Assembly: GCF_018860565.1 (NCBI RefSeq)
Contig: NZ_JAHKPS010000009.1
Coordinates: 186,001 to 250,000, forward strand
Length of the DNA stretch: 64,000 bases
Source: Winogradskyella psychrotolerans
GTDB lineage: Bacteria; Bacteroidota; Bacteroidia; Flavobacteriales; Flavobacteriaceae
Direction of reading: 5' to 3'
Position numbers and translations under genes: made by a program. The number at the start of each line of letters is the position of its first letter. Position 1 is the stretch's first letter. Positions 50,759 through 59,331 of the stretch are shown here, in pieces. Under the pieces are notes generated by a model. The model saw only the letters and a list, made by a program, of their open reading frames with translations. It did not search any database and was not told the DNA's origin.

Positions 50759-51598
50759 TTATTCGTGCAATACCAAAAACGGTATATCTGTATGATATGT
50801 TATTTTTTCAACTCTAGTATGAAATAGAATATTTTGAAAATAATTTAGATTCTTAGCTACCATAACAATCATATCTACAGCTCTACTTTCTACAAAGCAC
50901 TGTATAGCATCTTCGACTTTTTTATTAGTAAGAAAATGGAAACTTGGATTAAATTCTTCAAAATAATCATTAAGCAATTCTTTATTATTGAGTTGTTCTG
51001 GGTTTAATGATGCTGCTTTACCTTGAATATGTATAACTCTTAGATTACTCTCTAAATTTTTTAAAATATCTGTTAAAGGTTGTAGTATATTAATATCGTA
51101 CGAGAGATTAAAATCTGACGAAAATGCAATTTCCTTTAACGCTTTATATTTGGCGTATTCTGGAACGACTAAAGTGGTGCATTTTACTTTAGTAATAACA
51201 TCTCCGGTGTTACTTCCTATGATATATTCCTTAAGTCCTGATGCGCCTTTTGTACCCATAACAATCATATCTATTTTCTTTTCTTCGACATGTTTTCTTA
51301 CCGATTCTAAAAAGAAATAATTATCAATAAGTGTGTAAAAACGGTGTTTTGGATTTTCACCGTGATTTTCACTTATTTCTTTGAGTAGTTGTCTTAATTT
51401 ATCTCTTGAAGGCTTAGTATATATTTCTTCTATAACTTCTGCTGTTGGCATGTAACTGTCTTCGCCTGCAACTATAGCCTCTATTCTGTTAACATGAAGC
51501 AGGTAAAAATTACATTCCGAAGATTTAAAAAAATCTATAGCATACGAAATAGCATTGCGTGCGTTTTCAGAAAAATCCGTTGGTAATAAAATATTCAT
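50759..51598 (-). CDS. Universal stress protein with two Usp domains
   Basis: This 279 aa protein starts at the ATG at 51598; a GTG one codon upstream is also possible. Domain 1 (residues 1-150) begins NILLPTDFSENARNAISYA and ends in the ATP-binding loop VMGTKGASGLKEYIIGSNTG. Domain 2 (about 155-279) begins EIAFSSDFNLSYDINIL and lacks the clear GxxG loop, so only domain 1 is likely to bind nucleotide. It is the first gene after the strongest operator in the island, an exactly symmetric 22-bp palindrome. Confidence 0.9.
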   Translation of the reverse strand: MNILLPTDFSENARNAISYAIDFFKSSECNFYLLHVNRIEAIVAGEDSYMPTAEVIEEIYTKPSRDKLRQLLKEISENHGENPKHRFYTLIDNYFFLESVRKHVEEKKIDMIVMGTKGASGLKEYIIGSNTGDVITKVKCTTLVVPEYAKYKALKEIAFSSDFNLSYDINILQPLTDILKNLESNLRVIHIQGKAASLNPEQLNNKELLNDYFEEFNPSFHFLTNKKVEDAIQCFVESRAVDMIVMVAKNLNYFQNILFHTRVEKITYHTDIPFLVLHE

Positions 51599-51621
51599 CA
51601 CTTTAAATTTCTTAGTGTAAA

Positions 51622-51669
51622 CAAATTTAAAGCGATGTACACTTTTATAATATGATATTGGTCATATTA
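51622..51669 (-). promoter_or_regulatory. FNR/FixK-like palindrome and -7 box of usp
   Basis: A perfect 8-bp inverted repeat TAATATGA-N6-TCATATTA (51648-51669) contains the core dyad, read toward usp as TGACCAATATCA. The exact -7 element TAAATTTG (51622-51629) begins 23 nt after the TCA. The predicted start is about 51617, some 20 nt before the usp ATG, with the dyad centred near -41.5. It is the best-defined site of the six. Confidence 0.82.
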
Positions 51670-51687
51670 GATAAACACGAAAAGGGA

Positions 51688-52740
51688 TTAGTGGATGTCT
51701 TGCAATTTCTGAAGGTCTAAAACCTTTATGTTTCTACCTTCCATTTCTATGAGTCCTTGCTTTTTAAAATGAGACATGGTTCTTATCAAGGTCTCAGTAG
51801 CAATACCGGCAACACTTGCCAAATCGTTACGGGAAATTTTAATAGGATCTTCTGGTTTTGAATTTATCTTTTCTGCAAACCTTAAGATGGTTAAAGCCGT
51901 TTTTCTTTGTACAGAACTGTAAGCCATTTGTAATAATTGGTCTTTAACACCTGTAATGTCATCGGTTAATAACTGAATAACTTCTAAAGTTAGCTTGTGA
52001 TTTTTATCCAATACCTCTTTTAACTGGGCTTTAGAAACACCTACCATTTCTACATCTTTCAAAGCTATTGCTGTTTCTCTATAAGGAATATTATCTGTGA
52101 ATGACGTATAACCAAAAAGATCGTCTTCTTTATAAAGTGCTGTAGTAAGCTCCTTTCCTTTTTCATCAAATTTATAACACCTTACAATACCTTTAGTCAC
52201 TAAATAAATATAATTAGAATTATGTCCTTCTTTGTAAATGATATCATTTTTGCTGTAGTTAAAAATCTTCCCATTATCATCAAAGAAGTTTTTTAAATCA
52301 TTTAAGGTTCTTAATTCATCTTCATTGGTATCACTAGTGTTATTAGCAGATTCTCGTTCATCCTTCAATATAGCAGCTTTTGCAATTCTACTCTCTATAG
52401 CACTTAAAATTTCATCTTCAGAAAAAGGTTTTGTAATATAATCATCGGCTCCTAAATTCATGCCTTTTCTTACATCTCCACGTTCGGTCTTAGCAGATAA
52501 AAATATAAATGGAATAAACTTGGTGCTATCCTGTTTTGATAGGCCTTCTAATACAGCATATCCATCGAGAATAGGCATCATTATATCACATATTATAATA
52601 TCTGGAGTTTGATTTCTTGCGACTTCTAGGCCTATTTGTCCGTTGGCAGCAGTAATTACCTCATAGTTAGAAAGCTCTAATAATTCTGCTGTATTTTCTC
52701 TTAATACGGTATCGTCTTCTATTAATAATACTGTTTTCAT
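51688..52740 (-). CDS. Response regulator with CRP/FNR-type DNA-binding output
   Basis: This 350 aa protein has a receiver domain (residues 1-120; acidic pocket EDD, phospho-acceptor Asp52 in IICDIMMP, Lys104 in YITKPFS). A linker follows, then a cNMP-binding fold (about 150-270: EGHNSNYIYLVTKGIVRCY and LFGYTSF). The Crp-type HTH (about 302-335) has GIATETLIRTMSHFKKQGLI. Glu316 and Arg320 align with the TGA-contacting residues of CRP and FNR. It shares an ATGA overlap with the kinase gene. I infer that phosphorylation lets it activate the TGA-N6-TCA promoters of this island. The cNMP pocket may not bind a ligand. Confidence 0.9.
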   Translation of the reverse strand: MKTVLLIEDDTVLRENTAELLELSNYEVITAANGQIGLEVARNQTPDIIICDIMMPILDGYAVLEGLSKQDSTKFIPFIFLSAKTERGDVRKGMNLGADDYITKPFSEDEILSAIESRIAKAAILKDERESANNTSDTNEDELRTLNDLKNFFDDNGKIFNYSKNDIIYKEGHNSNYIYLVTKGIVRCYKFDEKGKELTTALYKEDDLFGYTSFTDNIPYRETAIALKDVEMVGVSKAQLKEVLDKNHKLTLEVIQLLTDDITGVKDQLLQMAYSSVQRKTALTILRFAEKINSKPEDPIKISRNDLASVAGIATETLIRTMSHFKKQGLIEMEGRNIKVLDLQKLQDIH

Positions 52741-54242
52741 TCTTGTGCTTTATTGGGAAGTTTTATGGTAAACGTTGAGCCTTTGTGTTCTTCGCTTTCA
52801 AATGCGATACTACCATTTAAGTTTTCTAAATGGTCTTTTACAATATTTAATCCAATACCTGTGCCTTGCATGAGTAATGCATTTTCTGCTCTAAAGTAGC
52901 GATTGAATATATTTTTTTGATCTTTCTCAGGAATACCAATACCATTATCCGTTACTTTAAAAATGGTAGTCGTTTCATTTTGAGAAATATTGATATCAAT
53001 AATGGTATTTTCAGAGGAATACTTAATAGCGTTATAAATTAAATTAGATAGAGATAGTTCTAAGATTTTTTCATCCTGATATAAAGAAATATCATCTATA
53101 TTTTCTGGATAGTTAATTTTCTGACCATCTTTTAATAACATATTGGCATTATAAATGACCTCATTTAAGACTTTACTCAATTTAAACGTGGTAAATTTAT
53201 AATTAACTTTACCTTTTTCTAGTTTTTCTACAGAAAGAAAATCGTTTAAAATGGTATTGAGATATTGAACTTTATCTGTAATAGTATTAATGTGTTTTTC
53301 TCGTTTTTCTTGCTGCTCAGTTAATTTATATTTTTTTAATAACATCGTAGAAGTTAAAATACCACTTAAAGGTGTTTTAAATTCATGTGATACCATGGAT
53401 AAAAATTTTGTTTTTAATTCATTTAATTCTTTTTCTGCAGCTAAAGCCATTTTAAGTTCTTCTGTACGTACGGCAACTGTTTTTTCTAAATTTTTAGTAT
53501 AATTTTTTTGTTCAGTTATATCCAAAATAATAGCCAAAAACACATCTTTATCTCCTAATTTTGAGCGCTGCAAATGTACATTTACAGGATATGTACTTCC
53601 TGACTTTCGTTTATGAACCGTTTCAAATTCAATCTTTTCGACTTTGGTATTATTAAGTAAATCTAATTTTTCTCTAAACTCCGATTCTTTAAATTCTGGT
53701 TTTATATCAAGAGGTGTCATATTGGTTAGTTCGTCTAAACTATAACCAATGTTTTTCTGTGCCCCATAATTAACGTTTATAAATTTTAAGTCTTGAGTGC
53801 TAAATACATAAATTTCATTTAGTGATTCCTGGAAAATACTTGCCAAATGGTTTCGTTCTTGCTCCATGTACTTACGCTCACTAATATCTATCACCAAAGC
53901 CATAACATAGTCTTTTCCGTATATGGTAAACGGGTTTAGTCCTGCTTCTACAGGAAAAACACTTCCATCTTTTCGAGCGCCAAAAAGATCGCGTCCATGC
54001 CCCATTTGCCTGCGCTCTTTATGCTTCATAAAACCATTAAAATGAGCTCCATGACCAGCATGATAATTTTGAGGGATTAAAACGTTTAAGGGCTGTTTTA
54101 TGAGTTCCCCTTTAGCATAACCAAACATTTGGTTTGCAGAATCATTAGTTTCAACTATATTTTGATGTTCATCAACCACTATAACCCCTTCGGAAACAGC
54201 GTCTAAAAGCACTCTAGATATATCTTGATCTTGTTGAAACAT
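52737..54242 (-). CDS. PAS-PAS sensor histidine kinase, FixL-like
   Basis: I start this 501 aa protein at the ATG at 54242; an in-frame TTG three codons up is less likely. PAS1 (about residues 10-125) resembles the FixL heme domain: LIPQNYHAGHGAHFNGF places His64 where FixL has its heme-ligating His, and MGHGRDLFGARKDG places Arg84 where FixL has the oxygen-contacting Arg. PAS2 spans about 130-250. The HisKA H-box is VSHEFKTPLSG (His286), followed by N-box NLIYNAIKYS and G-boxes DNGIGI and GTGIGL. There is no membrane segment, so it is a cytoplasmic sensor. Heme and oxygen sensing are inferred from alignment by eye. Confidence 0.88.
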   Translation of the reverse strand: MFQQDQDISRVLLDAVSEGVIVVDEHQNIVETNDSANQMFGYAKGELIKQPLNVLIPQNYHAGHGAHFNGFMKHKERRQMGHGRDLFGARKDGSVFPVEAGLNPFTIYGKDYVMALVIDISERKYMEQERNHLASIFQESLNEIYVFSTQDLKFINVNYGAQKNIGYSLDELTNMTPLDIKPEFKESEFREKLDLLNNTKVEKIEFETVHKRKSGSTYPVNVHLQRSKLGDKDVFLAIILDITEQKNYTKNLEKTVAVRTEELKMALAAEKELNELKTKFLSMVSHEFKTPLSGILTSTMLLKKYKLTEQQEKREKHINTITDKVQYLNTILNDFLSVEKLEKGKVNYKFTTFKLSKVLNEVIYNANMLLKDGQKINYPENIDDISLYQDEKILELSLSNLIYNAIKYSSENTIIDINISQNETTTIFKVTDNGIGIPEKDQKNIFNRYFRAENALLMQGTGIGLNIVKDHLENLNGSIAFESEEHKGSTFTIKLPNKAQE

Positions 54243-54282
54243 ATACTTCAAATATTAGGTTGATAAAGCATCTAAAGATAAC

Positions 54283-54325
54283 TGATTTATATCATTCTTT
54301 AAAACGAATACTAGCTCTAAATTTG
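54283..54325 (+). promoter_or_regulatory. FNR/FixK-like operator and -7 box of the TerB-like gene
   Basis: The dyad TGATTTATATCA (54283-54294) is followed 23 nt later by an exact -7 box TAAATTTG (54318-54325). The predicted start is about 54330, 19 nt before the ATG. The site lies in the 106-bp gap divergent from the kinase gene. On the kinase side no -7 box is found at the same spacing, so it probably serves the plus strand only. Confidence 0.78.
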
Positions 54326-54348
54326 ATTTATTCTAAAAACCTTAAAAC

Positions 54349-54759
54349 ATGGCAACTAAAAAGAAAATGACATTAGCATTTTATCAAAACCTTGGTAAAC
54401 TGTTTTATGCCATTGCAGCATCAGATGGCAATGTAAGACCTATAGAATTTGATAAATTAAAGAACCTTGTAAAAAAACAGTGGTTAGATATTGATGAGCT
54501 TGAAGATACTTTTGGTACAGATGCCGCTTACCAAATAGAAATTGTTTTTGACTGGTTAAATGAAAAAGAAGAACTCAACGCAGAAGCCTGTTTCAAAGAC
54601 TTTATCGCTTACAAAAAGAGCCAAAATCATCTTTTTACTCCAGACATTAGACGTTTAACGTTAAAAACAGCATCTACTATTGCTTATGCCTTTTCTGGCA
54701 TAAACAAGTCAGAATTAGCACTGTTAGCAAAACTAGATATAGAATTAAAAATACCTTAA
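54349..54759 (+). CDS. TerB-like helical protein
   Basis: This 136 aa protein is all-helical, with LGKLFYAIAASDGNVRPIEFDKLKNLV, the Asp-Gly-containing helix-loop typical of TerB/DjlA-like domains. The C-terminal helix is TLKTASTIAYAFSGINKSELALLAK. TerB-like domains appear in stress and envelope-linked modules, with metal-binding or scaffold roles. Function here is unknown. It has its own FNR-like promoter and precedes the ABC exporter genes by 68 nt without a visible terminator. Confidence 0.72.
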   Translation: MATKKKMTLAFYQNLGKLFYAIAASDGNVRPIEFDKLKNLVKKQWLDIDELEDTFGTDAAYQIEIVFDWLNEKEELNAEACFKDFIAYKKSQNHLFTPDIRRLTLKTASTIAYAFSGINKSELALLAKLDIELKIP

Positions 54760-54827
54760 AACGGCGCCATTACTACGACCAATTAAAATGAACATAGCAA
54801 ATAACAAGCTATACTAGCCTATTAGAC

Positions 54828-55910
54828 ATGAAAGTATATTTTTTTATCAGTGTTCTATTACTCTCGTTATCTTGTTCAGAAAAACAAGATAAAACCTTAC
54901 CTACCGAACAATCATTGTCCGAATCTGTTTATGCTTCCGCTACAATTCAACCAGATAGTCTCTATAATGTGTACGCTGTGGTTTCTGGAATTTTAGATGA
55001 CGTTTTAGTAAAAGAAGGAGACGTAGTAACTAAAGGTTCTCCCTTATTTCAAATCATAAATAGTACACCTAAACTAAATAGTGAAAATGCGAGGTTTGCC
55101 TTAGAACTCGCCAAAGAAAACTACAATGGTAGTGCCGCTATTTTGAGTAGTATAAACGATGAAATTGAGGCGGCTAAGCTTAAATTTAAAAATGATTCTG
55201 TGAATTATTTTAGACAAAAAAAGCTATGGGAACAGCATATAGGTTCTAAGCTGCAATACGACACTAAAAAGCTTAATTATGAACTAGCTGCAAATCAATT
55301 AAAGCTTCTAAAAAACAAATACGACAGAACTAAAAACGAACTACAAACAGCAGTAAACCAAGCTCAAAACAACTTTAATACAGCAGCCATTGCTACAAAT
55401 GACTTTATGGTTACAAGTAAAATAAACGGCAAAGTTTACGCGCTACTAAAAGAACCTGGTGAGATTGTAACAAGCATGGAACCACTAGCTGCAATTGGAA
55501 GTGCTAATCGTTTTGTAATTAATCTGTTAGTAGATGAAGTAGATATTGTTAGAATAAACAAATCTCAAGACGTATTACTTGTTTTAGAAGCTTATGCAAA
55601 TACCGTTTTTAAAGCTCAAATTTCTAAAATTTACCCAAAAAAAGATGAACGAAATCAAACTTTTACGGTTGAAGCCATATTTATAAATCCCCCAGAAGTT
55701 TTGTATCCTGGTCTTTCTGGTGAAGCTAATATTATCATTGCTAAAAAAGAAAACGTATTAACCATTCCTAAAGCTTATTTAATAGATCATAACAAAGTAA
55801 AAACAGACGAAGGTATCGTAACTGTAAAAACAGGTGTACAAAATATGGATGCTATAGAAATACTTTCAGGCCTCACTAAAGACACCTATATCTACAAACC
55901 AACAGAATGA
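54828..55910 (+). CDS. HlyD/RND-type periplasmic adaptor lipoprotein
   Basis: This 360 aa protein has lipobox LSC (FFISVLLLSLSC). The biotinyl-lipoyl-like halves are VVSGILDDVLVKEGDVVTKG and SKINGKVYALLKEPGEIV, separated by a long coiled-coil hairpin at about 80-185. Beta-barrel and membrane-proximal regions follow. It is the membrane-fusion part of an exporter, lying between the inner membrane and an outer channel not encoded here. Its stop overlaps the permease start by 4 nt. Confidence 0.85.
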   Translation: MKVYFFISVLLLSLSCSEKQDKTLPTEQSLSESVYASATIQPDSLYNVYAVVSGILDDVLVKEGDVVTKGSPLFQIINSTPKLNSENARFALELAKENYNGSAAILSSINDEIEAAKLKFKNDSVNYFRQKKLWEQHIGSKLQYDTKKLNYELAANQLKLLKNKYDRTKNELQTAVNQAQNNFNTAAIATNDFMVTSKINGKVYALLKEPGEIVTSMEPLAAIGSANRFVINLLVDEVDIVRINKSQDVLLVLEAYANTVFKAQISKIYPKKDERNQTFTVEAIFINPPEVLYPGLSGEANIIIAKKENVLTIPKAYLIDHNKVKTDEGIVTVKTGVQNMDAIEILSGLTKDTYIYKPTE

Positions 55911-57169
55911 CCAATTTGAATATTATATTAAGTATTGCAAAAACGCATTTGCTCACAAAACTGAAACAAACATCTATTGCTGCATTAGGTGTTACTTTTG
56001 GTATTGGCTCTTATATTACTTTAGTCTGTTTTATGACAGGTTTAAATACCATGTTAGACGATTTAATTCTAAATCAAACACCACATATTCATATTTACAA
56101 CGAAATTGAACCAACCGAAAACCAACCCATTTCATTATATGATGATTTTAAAAATATTTTTAACGTTGTTCATTCCATCAAACCCAAATTAAGTCAGAAA
56201 AAAATACATAACGCCTTACCTATTATCAATTATTTAGAAAACGATGATAAGGTATTAGGTGCGCTTCCGCAGGTAAAAGCACAAATTTTCTATATCGCAG
56301 GCTCGATAGAGCTTAGTGGAAATCTCACAGGCATTAACCCAATAGAAGAAGCCAAATATTTTAATATAGGTGATTATATTGTAGAAGGTTCTGCTGAAGC
56401 CTTGCAAAACACTGATAATGGGATTTTATTAGGTATTGGCATTGCAAAAAAAATGGCCTTAAAAGTTGGTGATCGTATTCAGGTAAGTCCAATAAACGGA
56501 GGTATATTCCATTTAAAGATTGTAGGATTTTATCAAAGTGGTGTTGCCGATTTAGATGCTATTCAAAGTTTTACTACTATTAAAACAGTACAACGCATTT
56601 TAGGAGAAGCTAATAACTATATCACAGACATTAATGTAAAACTAAATGACATAGAAACAGCGATACCATTAGCAAAAAAAATAGAACAACAATTTCAGCT
56701 TAAAGCTATTGATATAAAAACGGCAAATGCACAGTTTGAAACCGGAACCACGATTAGAAATTTAATTACATACGCGGTATCTATAACGCTTTTAATCGTT
56801 GCTGGATTTGGCATCTACAACATTTTAAATATGCTTATTTATGAAAAGATGAATGACATTGCTATTCTTAAAGCTATAGGGTTTTCAGGGAAGGATGTTC
56901 AATTTATATTTATGAGTCAAGCCATGATTATTGGTTTTGTTGGAGGTGTTTTGGGTTTAATTATTGGTTTTGGATTAACGAGTCTTATCGATACAATTCC
57001 CTTTAAAACTGAAGCCTTACCAACGGTAGATACATATCCTATAAATAAAGATCCGTTGTACTTTATCATTGGGTTTTCGTTTGCAATGGTTTCCACTTTT
57101 CTTGCAGGCTATTTGCCATCTAAGAAAGCAAAAAAAATAGATCCAGTAAAAATTATAAGAGGACAGTAA
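55907..57169 (+). CDS. ABC transporter permease, FtsX/MacB type
   Basis: This 420 aa protein has one N-terminal membrane helix (about residues 22-48), a large periplasmic domain, and three C-terminal helices (about 288-310, 335-360 and 385-405). The FtsX core is ILNMLIYEKMNDIAILKAIGFSG and the ending is YLPSKKAKKIDPVKIIRG. It belongs to the type VII/MacB-LolC-DevC exporter class. It is translated with the adaptor (ATGA overlap) and the ATPase (1-nt gap). The substrate is unknown. Confidence 0.88.
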   Translation: MTNLNIILSIAKTHLLTKLKQTSIAALGVTFGIGSYITLVCFMTGLNTMLDDLILNQTPHIHIYNEIEPTENQPISLYDDFKNIFNVVHSIKPKLSQKKIHNALPIINYLENDDKVLGALPQVKAQIFYIAGSIELSGNLTGINPIEEAKYFNIGDYIVEGSAEALQNTDNGILLGIGIAKKMALKVGDRIQVSPINGGIFHLKIVGFYQSGVADLDAIQSFTTIKTVQRILGEANNYITDINVKLNDIETAIPLAKKIEQQFQLKAIDIKTANAQFETGTTIRNLITYAVSITLLIVAGFGIYNILNMLIYEKMNDIAILKAIGFSGKDVQFIFMSQAMIIGFVGGVLGLIIGFGLTSLIDTIPFKTEALPTVDTYPINKDPLYFIIGFSFAMVSTFLAGYLPSKKAKKIDPVKIIRGQ

Positions 57170-57170
57170 T

Positions 57171-57845
57171 ATGAGTATTGTTTTAGAAGCTAAACATATC
57201 AATAAATATTTTAAAAAACCTGTGAAGTTTCACGTGTTAAAGGATATTAGTTTTCAAATTAAAAAAGGGGAATTTGCATCCATCATGGGAAAATCGGGCT
57301 GTGGAAAATCGACATTACTTTACATTCTATCTACCATGGATACCGATTATGAAGGCGAACTGTATCTCAAAAACAAACTTATAACAGGTCAAGATAGTAC
57401 GCATTTATCCTATTTACGTAACAAGCATATTGGTTTTGTCTTTCAGTTTCATTATTTACTTTCAGAGTTTTCAGTATTAGAAAACGTAATGTTGCCTGCC
57501 AAGAAATTAGCAGAAAAATCGCTTCAAGAAATTGAGCACAATGCCATGCAAAAGCTTAAAATCTTAAATATTGAGCATTTAGCTCATAAAAAAGCTTCTC
57601 GCGTTTCTGGTGGCGAAAAACAACGTGTAGCTATAGCACGTGCGCTTATAAACGATCCTGCTATAATTATGGGAGATGAACCTACAGGAAATTTAGACAG
57701 CCATAATGCCGAAAATGTGTTTAACATTTTTAAACAATTGAGTGTTAAGCAAGGTTTATCACTTTTAATAGTAACACATGATGAAGATTTTGCAAATAAA
57801 ACCGATAGAATTATTCAAATGGGAGATGGAAAAATACTCCCTTAG
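57171..57845 (+). CDS. ABC transporter ATP-binding protein, MacB/LolD type
   Basis: This 224 aa ATPase has Walker A GKSGCGKST, Q-loop FVFQFHYLLSEFSV, signature VSGGEKQRVAIARAL, Walker B IIMGDEPTGNLD and the H-loop VTHDEDFA. It powers the adaptor-permease pair just upstream. Gene order adaptor, permease, ATPase matches DevBCA-type exporters. The next gene has its own operator, so this ends the unit. Confidence 0.92.
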   Translation: MSIVLEAKHINKYFKKPVKFHVLKDISFQIKKGEFASIMGKSGCGKSTLLYILSTMDTDYEGELYLKNKLITGQDSTHLSYLRNKHIGFVFQFHYLLSEFSVLENVMLPAKKLAEKSLQEIEHNAMQKLKILNIEHLAHKKASRVSGGEKQRVAIARALINDPAIIMGDEPTGNLDSHNAENVFNIFKQLSVKQGLSLLIVTHDEDFANKTDRIIQMGDGKILP

Positions 57846-57861
57846 CTTCACCTCTTATTTA

Positions 57862-57904
57862 TGATATAAATCATTTGTAATAAGCGTATTTGTAACTAAC
57901 TTTA
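57862..57904 (+). promoter_or_regulatory. FNR/FixK-like operator and -7 box of the cbpA operon
   Basis: The dyad TGATATAAATCA (57862-57873) is followed 23 nt later by TAACTTTA (57897-57904), the same -7-like box as in the nuclease operon. The predicted start is about 57909, roughly 19 nt before the first gene. Confidence 0.76.
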
Positions 57905-57927
57905 TAATCAAGTTTTAATCAAATGCT

Positions 57928-58140
57928 ATGAAAACAATTCAAGACATAGAAAACCAAATCATCACTTTAACAACAAGTATTGAGGTAAATTATCCTGAAT
58001 TATATGCGACCTTGGATGAAAACCCAATGACTATTCCTACTAAAATTCATCCCGATATGACTATTAAGATTATGGAAGATTATCTCGAAAGTTTAAAACA
58101 AATATTAAAACAATACAGTAAAACTCATAATAAACAGTAA
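57928..58140 (+). CDS. Short helical protein before cbpA
   Basis: This 70 aa protein is charged and helical ([17 protein letters not shown] and [18 protein letters not shown]). I recognise no family. It begins directly behind the operator and its stop shares one base with the ATG of the J-domain gene, which strongly suggests real translation. It may be a small partner of the chaperone system. Confidence 0.65.
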   Translation: MKTIQDIENQIITLTTSIEVNYPELYATLDENPMTIPTKIHPDMTIKIMEDYLESLKQILKQYSKTHNKQ

Positions 58141-59024
58141 TGGCATTTATAGATTATTATAAAATACTTGGTATTTCAAAGAGTGCCACAGAAAACGATA
58201 TTAAAAAAGCTTATCGTAAGTTGGCACGTAAATACCATCCAGACCTCAATCCAAATGATAAGGATGCTGAGCAAAAATTTAAGGAGATTAACGAAGCTAA
58301 CGAAGTATTAAGCAATGCTGAAAATCGTAAAAAATACGATGAATATGGAGAACATTGGCAACATGCAGAAGAATACGAAAAAGCGAAACAGCAAGAGCAG
58401 TATCAACGAAGCTCACAAAGCACTCAAGGAGGTTATTCTGAAGAAGATTTCTCAGATTTTTTTGGTAACATGTTTGGTGGTAGAGCTTCTGGAAGCGGCG
58501 GAAGACAAGTAAAATTTAGAGGTCAAGATTTTAATGCGCAACTACAACTAGACCTAAAAGATGTTTACACCACACACAAACGCACATTAACCGTAAATAA
58601 CAAAAACATAAGAATTACCATTCCTGCTGGTGTAGAAAATGGACAAGTCATTAAAATAAAAGGACATGGCGGAAAAGGCATGAATGGTGGTCCAAATGGC
58701 GATTTGTATATTGAGTTTTCTGTGGTTAATAATTCCCCATTTAGAAGGGATGGAAACAACCTATATATTGCTGTAGATTTAGACTTATACAAAGCCCTTT
58801 TAGGTGGCGAAATTATGGTAAACACCTTTGATGGTAAAGTAAAACTTAAGGTAAAACCAGAAACCCAAAACGGCACTAAAGTAAAGTTAAAAGGCAAAGG
58901 GTTTCCTAAATACAAAAAAGAAGGTCAATATGGAGATTTGTATGTTACTTACAACTTAAAGTTACCTGAAAATCTTTCAGCAAAAGAAAAAGAACTTTTT
59001 ACAGAACTCTCAAAATTGCGATAA
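58140..59024 (+). CDS. cbpA: CbpA-type DnaJ co-chaperone
   Basis: This 294 aa protein has a J domain (residues 4-70) with the HPD motif in KYHPDLNP (His33-Asp35). A Gly/Phe-rich linker ([18 protein letters not shown]) follows, then two C-terminal substrate-binding barrels ([19 protein letters not shown] and [17 protein letters not shown]). There is no zinc-finger repeat, so it is CbpA-like, not DnaJ. It stimulates DnaK. It is co-transcribed with cbpM 1 nt downstream, as in Escherichia coli. Confidence 0.92.
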   Translation: MAFIDYYKILGISKSATENDIKKAYRKLARKYHPDLNPNDKDAEQKFKEINEANEVLSNAENRKKYDEYGEHWQHAEEYEKAKQQEQYQRSSQSTQGGYSEEDFSDFFGNMFGGRASGSGGRQVKFRGQDFNAQLQLDLKDVYTTHKRTLTVNNKNIRITIPAGVENGQVIKIKGHGGKGMNGGPNGDLYIEFSVVNNSPFRRDGNNLYIAVDLDLYKALLGGEIMVNTFDGKVKLKVKPETQNGTKVKLKGKGFPKYKKEGQYGDLYVTYNLKLPENLSAKEKELFTELSKLR

Positions 59025-59025
59025 T

Positions 59026-59322
59026 ATGGACACAACACAACTTATATCAATACAACAGTTTTGCACGCATTACAATGTGCCTATAAAGTTTATTAATGCT
59101 TTACAAGAATACGAATTAATAGAAATCACTATTACGGACAATCAAGATTATTTACAGACAAATCAGCTTAATGCTATTGAAAAAATGATGCGAATGCATT
59201 ATGATTTAGACATTAATTTTGAAGGGATTGATGCCATTTATAATTTACTAAAACAAGTAGAACAACTACAAGAAGAAATACGTGTTTTAAAGAACAAATT
59301 GAGCGTTTATGAAGGTTTTTAA
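59026..59322 (+). CDS. cbpM: CbpM-like chaperone modulator
   Basis: This 98 aa protein has a MerR-like N-terminal helix-turn-helix (LISIQQFCTHYNVPIKFINAL) and a C-terminal coiled coil (LLKQVEQLQEEIRVLKNKL). CbpM proteins bind the J domain of CbpA and block it. Its placement just behind cbpA supports the call. Confidence 0.82.
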   Translation: MDTTQLISIQQFCTHYNVPIKFINALQEYELIEITITDNQDYLQTNQLNAIEKMMRMHYDLDINFEGIDAIYNLLKQVEQLQEEIRVLKNKLSVYEGF

Positions 59323-59331
59323 TCCTCTACT

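Noticed and set aside
54242-54282. Auto-regulation of the kinase gene by the 54283 dyad
   Set aside because: On the minus strand no TAnnTTTG element lies 23 nt from the dyad, and the ATG would be almost at the transcript start.
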